From an uncultured Pelagibacteraceae bacterium (lineage in GTDB: Bacteria; Pseudomonadota; Alphaproteobacteria; Pelagibacterales; Pelagibacteraceae), in NCBI GenBank assembly GCA_902580115.1, contig CACHJN010000003.1:43685-107684 (forward strand): a stretch of DNA of 64,000 bases. The letters are read 5' to 3'. The first letter of the stretch is position 1; each line of letters begins with the position of its first letter. Below the pieces are notes generated by a model, which ran no database searches, was not told the origin of the DNA, and worked only from the letters and a program-made list of their open reading frames with translations. This document shows positions 51,849-60,026 of the stretch, piece by piece. The position numbers and the translations under genes are program-made.

Positions 51849-53189
51849 TTATGATTTAGTATAGTTTGAAATACCAGTTCTTAACTTATCAATTATCTCA
51901 TCGATATGTTTTTTTTCACATATAAATTGTGGGGCAATAATTAATGTATCTCCGGTGTTTTTAAAATTTACTCCAGCATCATAGCAGTGTTTAAAAGTTT
52001 GAAATCCAGCTTTTCCTGGTTTTTCAACCATTTTCATTTCTATACCGCCCATCATTCCATATCCTCTTATGCTAACAACTTCTTTTAAATCTTTTAAAGA
52101 ATGTAAACCATCTTGAAAATAAGGTGACATTTCTTTTGCTCTTTTAAAAATATCCTCTTTGTCAAAAATATCTTGTACGGCCAATGCAGCTGCTACAGCT
52201 ACTGGTATGCCTGAGTAAGTATATCCGTGAAATAATTCTGGAGTTCCTTCGGGAGCTTTTGAAGCATCTAATACTGTGTCGTACATTTCTTCTTTCACAG
52301 CAACGACTCCCATAGGGACAACTCCATTCGTGGTTGCTTTAGCCATTGTCATAATATCAGGTGTAACTCCCCATTCTTGAGCTGCAAATGCAGAGCCAGT
52401 TCTTCCCCAACCTGTAATTACTTCATCAAATATTAAAAGTATTCCATGTTTATCGCATATTTCCCTTAACCTTTTAAGATAACCTTTTGGTGGAACAAGA
52501 GTACCTGTCGATCCAGCTATAGGTTCAACAATGCATGCTGCGATATTTTCCCCTCCAAAATTCATCGCTATTCTCTCTAAATCTTCTGCTAGCTCTACTC
52601 CAGTTTCTGGCTGACCTTTAACAAATTTATGTTCTGGTAAATGAGTGTGTCTCATGTGTTGTACACCTGGCATTAATACACTTGCAAAAGTTTTTACATT
52701 GTTAATCATCCCACCAACTGTGGTAGCTCCAATGTTCATGCCGTGATATCCTCTTTCTCTTCCAACAAATCTAAATCTTTTTGAATCTCCTTTTGCTCTA
52801 TGATAAGCGATTGCAATTTTAATCGCCGTTTCAACTGCAGTAGATCCACAAATAGTATAAAAAATTCTGTTAATTCCCTCTGGAGTTTTTTTTGCAATTC
52901 TTGTTGCTAATTCAAAAGAACCTCCAAATCCTTGGTTAAAAGGTTGACAGTAATCTAATTTGTCTAATTGTTTTGAAACAGCTTCAGTTATTTCTTTTCT
53001 TCCGTGTCCCAAAGGATTACAAAACAATCCTGAGCTAGCATCAATCATTTTTTTTCCTAAATGATTTGTTAAATATACCCCTTTAGCATCCGTAATTAAT
53101 CTAGGATTCTTTTTAAATGATTTGTTGTCTGAAAATGGCATCCAGTGCTCATTTAAAGAATTTGGTATGTTTGTTCTTTGTGAACTCAT
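51849..53189 (-). CDS. class III omega-amino-acid:pyruvate aminotransferase (possible taurine--pyruvate aminotransferase)
   Basis: 446 aa PLP fold-type I. LTNHLGKKMIDASSGLFCNPLGHGRKEI, FYTICGSTAVETAIKIAIAYHRAKG, RERGYHGMNIGATTVGG, LLIFDEVITGWGRTGSAFAAQ and MTMAKATTNGVVPMG (PLP lysine) define the omega-transaminase group, which includes beta-alanine:pyruvate and taurine:pyruvate enzymes. Its pairing with ald and proximity to tauABC favour an amine substrate such as taurine; beta-alanine or GABA remain possible. Confidence 0.88.
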   Translation of the reverse strand: MSSQRTNIPNSLNEHWMPFSDNKSFKKNPRLITDAKGVYLTNHLGKKMIDASSGLFCNPLGHGRKEITEAVSKQLDKLDYCQPFNQGFGGSFELATRIAKKTPEGINRIFYTICGSTAVETAIKIAIAYHRAKGDSKRFRFVGRERGYHGMNIGATTVGGMINNVKTFASVLMPGVQHMRHTHLPEHKFVKGQPETGVELAEDLERIAMNFGGENIAACIVEPIAGSTGTLVPPKGYLKRLREICDKHGILLIFDEVITGWGRTGSAFAAQEWGVTPDIMTMAKATTNGVVPMGVVAVKEEMYDTVLDASKAPEGTPELFHGYTYSGIPVAVAAALAVQDIFDKEDIFKRAKEMSPYFQDGLHSLKDLKEVVSIRGYGMMGGIEMKMVEKPGKAGFQTFKHCYDAGVNFKNTGDTLIIAPQFICEKKHIDEIIDKLRTGISNYTKS

Positions 53190-53287
53190 AATAATAAAAT
53201 CTTTAGACTATTGCTTACCTAAAACAACTAAATTATATACAACTAATAGTGGTATTTAATTTTAAAATATATATCGTATAAAAAATA

Positions 53288-53812
53288 ATGCAAATTAAAA
53301 AAACTAAGTTTAAGGGTCTTAAGGTAGTCATCAATAAAATCTACAAGGATTCAAGAGGTTATTTTAAAGAAGACTTTAAACAAATATTATTTAAAGGTTC
53401 TAAATTTATTTTTTCATGCACATCTAAGTCAAAGAAGAATGTTTTGAGAGGCCTACATATGCAAACCAAAAAAAAACAAGGAAAATTTGTCTCTGTTCTA
53501 AAAGGATCAATTTTAGATGTAGTAGTTGATTTGAGAAAAAACTCTAAAACTTTTGGTAAATATTTTAAAATTGAACTTACTGATAAAAATGGAAAATCTA
53601 TTTTTATTCCGCCAGGATTTGCACATGGATTTTTGGCTAGAGAGAAGGAAAATATAGTTCATTATTACAATACTAATTATCGGCAAACAAAACATGAAAT
53701 AGGAATTATGTGGAATGACCCTTCACTCAAAATTAAATGGCCTATTAAAAATCCAATACTCTCAAAAAAAGATAAAAGAAATTTAACTTTTAAACAATTT
53801 CAAAAAAAATAA
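53288..53812 (+). CDS. rfbC: dTDP-4-dehydrorhamnose 3,5-epimerase family
   Basis: 174 aa cupin-like RmlC. DSRGYFKEDFKQ, SKKNVLRGLHMQTKKKQGKFVSVLKGSILDVVVDLRKNSKTFGKY and PPGFAHGFLA carry the catalytic His in RGLH and the active-site region. It epimerises dTDP-4-keto-6-deoxyglucose at C3 and/or C5. It is one base before the C-methyltransferase gene and 15 kb from rfbBA; this neighbourhood suggests a C3-methylated deoxysugar rather than plain rhamnose. Confidence 0.88.
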   Translation: MQIKKTKFKGLKVVINKIYKDSRGYFKEDFKQILFKGSKFIFSCTSKSKKNVLRGLHMQTKKKQGKFVSVLKGSILDVVVDLRKNSKTFGKYFKIELTDKNGKSIFIPPGFAHGFLAREKENIVHYYNTNYRQTKHEIGIMWNDPSLKIKWPIKNPILSKKDKRNLTFKQFQKK

Positions 53813-53813
53813 A

Positions 53814-55013
53814 ATGAAATGTAAGATAACTGGAGATAAGCTAAGTCCTTTCATGTCTTTTGGTAAAATGCCATCTGCCAACGGATTTTTAGATGAAAAC
53901 AATTTCGATAATGAGTTTTTTTACGAAATGGAAGTAGGATTTTCAAGTAAAGTATCTTTGCTACAATTAAATGAGTTTTCAAATCCTGTAAAAGTACATA
54001 ATGATAGATATCCTTTTTATACTAGCAGCTCACAGAATATGAAAAAACATTTTAACCAATTAGCTCATTGGTTAAAAGAAAAGTATCTTAACCATGGATC
54101 AAAACTTATCGAAGTGGGTTCTAATGATGGAACTTTGCTTGAAAATTTTAAAAATACTAATATTGAAGCAGTAGGATTTGAACCCTCCAAAACTATTGCT
54201 GAACTTGCAAATAAAAAAAATATCAAAACATTGAGTAAATTTTTTAATACCCAAAACTTAGATGAGATAAAGAATTTTCATTCTTCGGTTGATGTTATAT
54301 GTTCTGCAAATGTTATAGCTCATATTCCAGATCTTAAAGATGTTATCGAATGTGTTGATAAATTATTGTCGTCAAAAGGTTTGCTTATATTTGAAGAGCC
54401 TTATCTTGGGTCTATGTTTTCAAAAATTTCTTATGATCAAATATACGATGAACACATATTTATGTTTTCCGTCAATTCAATAAAAAAAATTTTTGATTTG
54501 TTTGATTTTGAACTCATAGATGTTCTGCCTCAGGTTACTCACGGAGGGTCAATGAGGTATATAATTGCAAGAAAGAATAAACACAAAAAAAGTGAAATAG
54601 TTTCTAAATTTCTTGATGAAGAACAAAGTAAAAAATTAGACACAATTGAGTCATGTTTAGAGTTTAAAAAAGCTTGTGAATTATCAAAAAAAATGACTGT
54701 AGAAAAATTGAATAAATTTAAGTCCGACAATAAAAAAATCTGCGGTTATGCAGCTACAGCTAAAAGTACTACGGTTTTAAACTATTGTGACATTGGAACT
54801 GATTTAATTGATTATATTTGTGATACTACAACTGAAAAAATTGGAAAGTTTTCCCCGGGTAAACATATACCAGTTGTTCCTATGAGTCATTTTAAAGATA
54901 ATATTCCGGATATAGCTTTCTTATTTGCTTGGAACCACAAAGAGGAAATTTTTTTAAAAGAAAAAGAATTTAAAAAAAATGGAGGTACTTGGTTTTCCCA
55001 TGTTGCTTTATAG
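53814..55013 (+). CDS. sugar C-methyltransferase family, third paralogue, zinc ligands lost
   Basis: 399 aa. Same order as the other two (LIEVGSNDGTLLENF; EEPYLGSMFSKISYDQIYDEHIFMFS; GYAATAKSTTVLNYCDI), but the N-terminal zinc finger is broken: CKIT in place of CxxC, and SKVSLLQL in place of CxxC-x-x-QL, so three of four Cys are missing. The catalytic region reads YDEH instead of YHEH. It belongs to a distinct branch. Gene neighbours rfbC (1-bp gap) and a reductase (35-bp overlap) suggest a dTDP-sugar substrate. Confidence 0.75.
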   Translation: MKCKITGDKLSPFMSFGKMPSANGFLDENNFDNEFFYEMEVGFSSKVSLLQLNEFSNPVKVHNDRYPFYTSSSQNMKKHFNQLAHWLKEKYLNHGSKLIEVGSNDGTLLENFKNTNIEAVGFEPSKTIAELANKKNIKTLSKFFNTQNLDEIKNFHSSVDVICSANVIAHIPDLKDVIECVDKLLSSKGLLIFEEPYLGSMFSKISYDQIYDEHIFMFSVNSIKKIFDLFDFELIDVLPQVTHGGSMRYIIARKNKHKKSEIVSKFLDEEQSKKLDTIESCLEFKKACELSKKMTVEKLNKFKSDNKKICGYAATAKSTTVLNYCDIGTDLIDYICDTTTEKIGKFSPGKHIPVVPMSHFKDNIPDIAFLFAWNHKEEIFLKEKEFKKNGGTWFSHVAL

Positions 55014-55713
55014 TAATCGAATAGTAGTTACAGGTGGCACTGGCAGATTTGCTTCATCTCTTAAAAAGGTGAAATCGAAATACTCGGTATTCTTCCCTTC
55101 AAAGTCAAATCTAAATATACTTAAAGAAAACTCAATTCTTAAATATTTAAAAAAGAAAAAACCAAAATATCTTATTCATTTAGCAGGTTTATCTAGACCA
55201 ATGTCAGTGCATAACAATGATATTAAAAAGAGCATTGACTTAAATATTATTGGGACAGCAAATATTGTTAAAATTTGTGAAAAGCTGAATATTAAACTTA
55301 TCTATTTTTCATCAAGTTACGTATATCCAGGGAAAAAAGGTGGCTATAAAGAAAATGATCCTGTTTTGCCAATAAATAATTATGCATGGTCAAAATTAGG
55401 GGGTGAATGCTCTGTAAAACTGTATAAAAATTCTTTAATTGTTAGAGCCTCTATGACAGAAAAACCATTTGTACATAAAGCAGCTTTTAGTGATTTTTAT
55501 ACAAATTTCATATTTCATGAAGATATTGCTCCAAAAGTTTTTAAAATTTTAAAACTAAAAGGAGTAATAAATTTTGGAGGAAAAGCTCAAAGCGTTTTTA
55601 AATTTGTAAAAAAATATAATCCTAAAATAAAAAAGATTTCTTATAAGAAAGTGTTTGGCAAAACTTATCCGTCGAACACCTCTATGAATTTAAAAAAATT
55701 CAAAAGAATTTAA
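54979..55713 (+). CDS. short NAD-dependent sugar epimerase/reductase (SDR)
   Basis: 244 aa, shorter than most extended SDRs of about 300 aa. RIVVTGGTGRFASSL is the NAD loop (GxxGxxA), LIHLAGLSRPM, IYFSSSYVYPG the Ser region and NYAWSKLGGE the Tyr/Lys pair. RfbD-like 4-reductase or epimerase is a fair guess given rfbC and the C-methyltransferase just upstream. The start is uncertain: ATG 54979 overlaps the previous gene by 35 bp; ATG 55000 is 21 bp further on with GGAGGT about 14 bp before it. Confidence 0.7.
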   Translation: MEVLGFPMLLYSNRIVVTGGTGRFASSLKKVKSKYSVFFPSKSNLNILKENSILKYLKKKKPKYLIHLAGLSRPMSVHNNDIKKSIDLNIIGTANIVKICEKLNIKLIYFSSSYVYPGKKGGYKENDPVLPINNYAWSKLGGECSVKLYKNSLIVRASMTEKPFVHKAAFSDFYTNFIFHEDIAPKVFKILKLKGVINFGGKAQSVFKFVKKYNPKIKKISYKKVFGKTYPSNTSMNLKKFKRI

Positions 55714-55855
55714 AAAAATTAGTATTAATTTCAATTGCAACCTATAATTGATTATTTATCTAAACATCGCCTATTATTGAACACTCTAGGTATTTACTTA
55801 CGATTAAAATTCATTTTAAATCCTCATTAATTAACAAACTATATATAGGAGAACT

Positions 55856-56794
55856 ATGAAAAAAATAATAAGCACAGTTCTTGGAATGGTATTGGCTTTT
55901 TCTCTTTATTCTTCAGTTGCAAATTCTGCTGCTAAAGAAGTTAGAGTTGCATACTTTTTAGAGTGGCCATCACCAAATCTTGAGGACATGAATAAAAAAG
56001 CATATTCAAAAGCGCTTGGTGTACCAGTGAAGTGGACTAACTTTACTAACGGTGTGGCAATGACAGACGCTATGTTAGCAGGAGACATTGATATCTCTTA
56101 CTCGCAAGGTTTAATGCCTTACATTAACGCTGTTAAAGCTAAAGCGCCTATCAGTTTAGTTGACGTTGCTATGGAATACGGTATGGGAGGAACAACATGT
56201 GTTACTTCTAATAAATCTGGTATTACAAAAGCGAATGCTTCAGAGCTAGAAGGTAAAAAAGTTGCAGTTCCATTAGGAACTATGGCTGAGTATGTTTTTA
56301 CTGAAAGTATGAAAATAGTTGGAGCTGATAGAAAAAAAATGAATATTATTGCTATGGATCCTGAAGAAGGTGCAGCTGCACTAGTAAGTGGTGATGTAGT
56401 AATGGCATGTTTATTTGGTGGTAATTCTATAAAGTCTGCAACATCAGTTGGAAAAAGACTTCTAACAGTAGATGAAGCACGAGCTGGTGGAATTATGGGT
56501 ATTGATATCGTTTCTGTTACTAACAAATTCATGAAAGAAAACCCAGGAATGTTAAAGTCATTCGTTGAGTTAACTCATGAAGCTAATGAAAGATACAGAA
56601 AAGGTGGAAGTGATATGAAAGCTATGTCAAAAGAGTCAGAAATGAAAGTTGCTGACATGAAAGACACTTTAAGTGGCTTTAAATTCTTAACACCAAAAGA
56701 AACAAAAAAATCTATGAAGAGTGGAAACCTTGCTAAGTTTTTAAAAGGATTTGACACTCCTAGAGGTACGGTAACTACTAAGTTTTTACCGTAG
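55856..56794 (+). CDS. tauA: taurine-type ABC transporter, periplasmic substrate-binding protein
   Basis: 312 aa with a signal peptide (cleavage near residue 25, after VANSA). NMT1/TauA-like fold: VRVAYFLEWPSPNLEDMNKKAY, DAMLAGDIDISYSQGLMPYINAVKAKAPISLVDVAMEYG, ELEGKKVAVPLGTMAEYVFTESM and DPEEGAAALVSGDVVMACLFGGN. In SAR11 this type of transporter is annotated for taurine. Good ribosome site (ATAGGAGAACT) before the ATG. Followed by an intrinsic terminator and then tauB and tauC, an arrangement that should over-express the binding protein. Confidence 0.85.
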   Translation: MKKIISTVLGMVLAFSLYSSVANSAAKEVRVAYFLEWPSPNLEDMNKKAYSKALGVPVKWTNFTNGVAMTDAMLAGDIDISYSQGLMPYINAVKAKAPISLVDVAMEYGMGGTTCVTSNKSGITKANASELEGKKVAVPLGTMAEYVFTESMKIVGADRKKMNIIAMDPEEGAAALVSGDVVMACLFGGNSIKSATSVGKRLLTVDEARAGGIMGIDIVSVTNKFMKENPGMLKSFVELTHEANERYRKGGSDMKAMSKESEMKVADMKDTLSGFKFLTPKETKKSMKSGNLAKFLKGFDTPRGTVTTKFLP

Positions 56795-56812
56795 TTTAAG
56801 AAATAAAATTAA

Positions 56813-56848
56813 TAGGCGCCAATTTATATAATTGGTGCCTATTTTTTT
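56813..56848 (+). terminator. intrinsic terminator between tauA and tauB
   Basis: TAGGCGCCAATT (56813-56824) pairs with AATTGGTGCCTA (56830-56841) over 12 bp including one G-U pair, with a 5-base loop and then seven T. A textbook rho-independent terminator lying after the binding-protein gene, likely partial, reducing transcription of the ATPase and permease genes relative to tauA. Confidence 0.9.
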
Positions 56849-56874
56849 AACTAAATATCTAATATAATTATTTT

Positions 56875-57672
56875 ATGAGCGACTTGATTTCACAAAACTT
56901 AAATATGATTTTTAAAACTCCGAAGGGAGAGACTGTCCATGCGCTCAAAGATTTAAATTTCACAATTAAAAAAGGAGAATTGCTAACCGTTCTCGGTCCC
57001 TCAGGATGTGGAAAAACAACTTTATTAAATATAACAGCAGGATTTATTAGACCAACTTCAGGAAAAATTACTCTTAATAATAAAGAAATCAATGGACCAG
57101 GTGTTGATAGAGGAATGGTTTTTCAGCAAGGTGCATTATTTGAATGGTTAACTGTTGCTGAGAATGTAAATTTTGGTTTGAGAATGAAAGAAGAAGACGC
57201 TGCTCAAACACAAAAGAAAGTTGACGAATGGTTGGATATAGTTGGTTTAAAAGGTTTTGGAAATACTCCTACTTACCAATTATCAGGGGGTATGCAGCAA
57301 AGAGTAGCTTTAGCTAGATGCTTAATAAATGATCCTGATTTAATTTTAATGGATGAACCTCTAGGAGCTTTAGATGCATTAACGAGAGAAAAAATGCAGT
57401 CGCTAGTTCTTAAAATTTGGAAAGAAACAGGAAAAACAATTATTTTAATAACTCACTCTGTTGAAGAGGCATTATTGCTTGGAGAAAAAGTTTACGTTAT
57501 GGCTCCAAGACCTGGAAGAATTCATAAAGAATATAAGTTACCCTTTGCATCAATGGGTCTTAACGGTGATTTAAGGGAAATCAAAAACAATAAAGAATTC
57601 GTTTCAAAAAGAGAAGAAATTCTCTCTATGATTTGGGACATGGAAGAAGAAATAATGGGTAAAGATAATTAA
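56875..57672 (+). CDS. tauB: taurine-type ABC transporter, ATPase subunit
   Basis: 265 aa. Walker A GPSGCGKTTLL near residue 44, Q-loop VFQQGALFEWLTV, signature LSGGMQQRVALARCL, Walker B LILMDEPLGALD and the H-loop in ILITHSVEEALLLGEKVYVM. This is the TauB/SsuB/nitrate class of importer ATPases. It starts 26 bp after the terminator T-run and overlaps tauC by one base. Confidence 0.9.
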   Translation: MSDLISQNLNMIFKTPKGETVHALKDLNFTIKKGELLTVLGPSGCGKTTLLNITAGFIRPTSGKITLNNKEINGPGVDRGMVFQQGALFEWLTVAENVNFGLRMKEEDAAQTQKKVDEWLDIVGLKGFGNTPTYQLSGGMQQRVALARCLINDPDLILMDEPLGALDALTREKMQSLVLKIWKETGKTIILITHSVEEALLLGEKVYVMAPRPGRIHKEYKLPFASMGLNGDLREIKNNKEFVSKREEILSMIWDMEEEIMGKDN

Positions 57673-59582
57673 TGATCACAGCTTTTTTAACTTTTGTATT
57701 TTTCTTTGCTATCGTCGGATGTGTTTTATACGGTAGGAAATTAATTAAAACAGAAAAAGTAGATGCTGTTTTTGGAAATCCAGAGAGGGCTCAAGGTGGA
57801 ATTCATTGGGTAATTGTTGGTAGCAGTTTCTTATTATTAGTTTGGCTTTACTACTCTTGGGATATTGCAAAATCTTTTTTTCCTAGATCAGCTAATGAGC
57901 TTTGTCAAGTTGGAAAGGTAAATGAGTCACTTCTTTCTCTTAAGTATCTTTTTCCAATTGAAGAGCGTCAACTTAAAAGTACCTCTGTAATTGAAACTGA
58001 GACAGAAAATTTAAATAAAATAATTGTTGAAATTGAAAAATCAGAAAAAGTAAAAAGTCAAGATAGAAACAAATTATTAAATTTTGTTTCACAAACTAAA
58101 AATACAATTCCTTTACTGACTAATGAAAAACTTTTAAATAATGAAACAAAAGAGCAAATTAAAATAATTAATAATAAAATTATAGATTTAACTGAAAATT
58201 TTAGAAAAAAGGATTATCCAAATGAGAGTGCTGAACAAGAAACAGAAAGAATTGAAGCTGCTAAAGAGGAAGGCAGTTGGAAAGCTTCAAGTACATCAAT
58301 TGAAAACACTATTGAAATACCCTCGATACCAAAAACAAAACGAGGTTTAAAATTTCAAGCAGCAGCTGAGGAGCTTAATTTGATTAGTGACGAGTTCTTT
58401 GAACTCCGAAACCATAATAGTCAATATACTTCAGCATTAGAAAAACTAAAAAAAGAGATTAAGGATTTCAGAAATAATCTTGGCTCTTCAGAGGAGATTT
58501 CTTCCTCGTTCGCAAAAGATATCTTAAAAATTGCACGAAGAATTGAATACGCAAGTATTTTTCCACCAAATACTTTGAAAGACATGCAGCTTTCAATAAT
58601 TAATTTTGATAAAGCGCAGAAAAAAGAACAAGGCACTTTAAGATGGGTCGATATACTTTTGTTTCCGTCTGGTACCATTATTTCTAGCGGACCAAGTTGT
58701 TCAGAGCAAGGATCAGGTAGATGGCTACCGAAGCCTTCAGATACAATTAATAAATTTACATTAATGCTTAACCCTAATGTTGGTTACAAACAAATTCCAT
58801 TAATTTGGTATGAAATGATGGACGTGAGTAAGATTATTGGTTTCTTAATTCCTGATTGGTTTGCAGATATTTTGCCTGGTGAATACCCAGTTCATAACGA
58901 GCAGGGAGAAGTTAAACCCAACTTTAAAAGTAAAGTATTAAGTTTTGTTACAGGAGACTTCAATTTATTTAAAATTCCAATTCCAACTGGTCATATATGG
59001 GACTCATTTTTAAGAGTCTTTCTTGGTCTTGTAGCGGGAATTATTGTAGGCGTGCCATTAGGATTGTTCATGGGTTTAAATAGATTTGCAAAAGGATTTT
59101 TTGATCCTTTAATTGAACTTTATAGACCTGTGCCACCATTAGCTTGGGCACCTTTAGTTATTTCAGTTTTAGGTATTGATAACCTTGGCAAAGTGTTCTT
59201 GTTATTTATGGTCTCGCTATCAATAATGATTATTTCGGCTAGAGCTGGGGCTTCAGGAACTCAATTATCCAAAATTCACGCCGCACATTCTCTTGGCGCA
59301 TCTAAATGGCAAATATTAAGACATGTTATTTTCCCAAATTCTTTACCAGAAATTCTTACTGGCATAAGAGTGGCAACAGGAATGTGTTGGGGAACTTTAG
59401 TAGCTGCAGAATTTTTAGCTGGAACTACTGGAGTAGGATTTGTAGAAAATGTCGCTAAAAAATATTTCCAATATGAAGTAATATGGATAACTATATTTAT
59501 TATGGGAATGTTAGGTTTGTTATTTGATATTACAATTAGAAAAATTATTGATAAAACTATTCCTTGGCGAGGAAAAGGTTAG
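57672..59582 (+). CDS. tauC: taurine-type ABC transporter permease with a large N-terminal extension
   Basis: 636 aa, more than twice the usual 250-280 aa of TauC. Two N-terminal hydrophobic segments (about 1-21 and 42-65) are followed by some 370 residues predicted extracytoplasmic or coiled-coil: many Glu/Lys/Asn, VIETETENLNKIIVEIEKSEK and SALEKLKKEIKDFRNNLGS. The BPD_transp_1 permease domain begins near residue 443 (DSFLRVFLGLVAGIIVGVPLG), with the EAA loop AAHSLGASKWQILRHVIFPN. The role of the insertion is unknown; it may contact TauA or the outer envelope. Confidence 0.85.
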   Translation: MITAFLTFVFFFAIVGCVLYGRKLIKTEKVDAVFGNPERAQGGIHWVIVGSSFLLLVWLYYSWDIAKSFFPRSANELCQVGKVNESLLSLKYLFPIEERQLKSTSVIETETENLNKIIVEIEKSEKVKSQDRNKLLNFVSQTKNTIPLLTNEKLLNNETKEQIKIINNKIIDLTENFRKKDYPNESAEQETERIEAAKEEGSWKASSTSIENTIEIPSIPKTKRGLKFQAAAEELNLISDEFFELRNHNSQYTSALEKLKKEIKDFRNNLGSSEEISSSFAKDILKIARRIEYASIFPPNTLKDMQLSIINFDKAQKKEQGTLRWVDILLFPSGTIISSGPSCSEQGSGRWLPKPSDTINKFTLMLNPNVGYKQIPLIWYEMMDVSKIIGFLIPDWFADILPGEYPVHNEQGEVKPNFKSKVLSFVTGDFNLFKIPIPTGHIWDSFLRVFLGLVAGIIVGVPLGLFMGLNRFAKGFFDPLIELYRPVPPLAWAPLVISVLGIDNLGKVFLLFMVSLSIMIISARAGASGTQLSKIHAAHSLGASKWQILRHVIFPNSLPEILTGIRVATGMCWGTLVAAEFLAGTTGVGFVENVAKKYFQYEVIWITIFIMGMLGLLFDITIRKIIDKTIPWRGKG

Positions 59583-59588
59583 TCATTA

Positions 59589-60026
59589 ATGAAAAGACTT
59601 TTTATCATAGTAATTGTTTTTCTTCTTCCAGGATCTATTTTAGCTGACGAAAAAGCAAAAGAAAAAAAAGTAGCTAAATATATCATGGAAAACATTCAAA
59701 AAGATTATTTAGATTGTTATAGTTTTTATAAGGTTGCAGCAGAGAGCTTTAAAAAAGCTGGGAAAGATCAGGGAATTATAAAAAATTTAGAAAATAGTGC
59801 AGATGTTTCATTGAAGTATAAATATGATTTAGGGGAAATTATGGGGTTAAATCCTGAAGTTATGGCTGAGATGACTAAGACAAAAATAGATACGTTTGTG
59901 AAAATGGCAAACAAAGATTTTTCATCTTTAGCTAAAAAATACGGTCTCATGTGTAAGAGTTTGGTTGAGAATCCAGAGCAAAGAACAAATTACTGGGAAC
60001 AAAAAGGTTCTAAAATAATTAAGTGA
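59589..60026 (+). CDS. small secreted helical protein of unknown function
   Basis: 145 aa with a signal peptide (cleavage near ILA, residue 20) and a helical, charged mature part. Two Cys, in YLDCYSFYKVA and GLMCKSLVENPE, could form one disulfide. It follows tauC by 6 bp on the same strand, so it may belong to the transporter operon. A similar layout (one Cys early, then C-x-S-x-V-E late) is seen in the small protein at 62975. Function not recognised. Confidence 0.6.
   Translation: MKRLFIIVIVFLLPGSILADEKAKEKKVAKYIMENIQKDYLDCYSFYKVAAESFKKAGKDQGIIKNLENSADVSLKYKYDLGEIMGLNPEVMAEMTKTKIDTFVKMANKDFSSLAKKYGLMCKSLVENPEQRTNYWEQKGSKIIK

Noticed and set aside
55714-55855. Possible riboswitch or operator upstream of tauA
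   Set aside because: Looked for paired elements and known riboswitch cores; only weak AT-rich repeats and a good ribosome site are visible.
56119-56532. 137 aa minus-strand ORF within tauA
   Set aside because: Antisense shadow of a well-supported binding protein gene.
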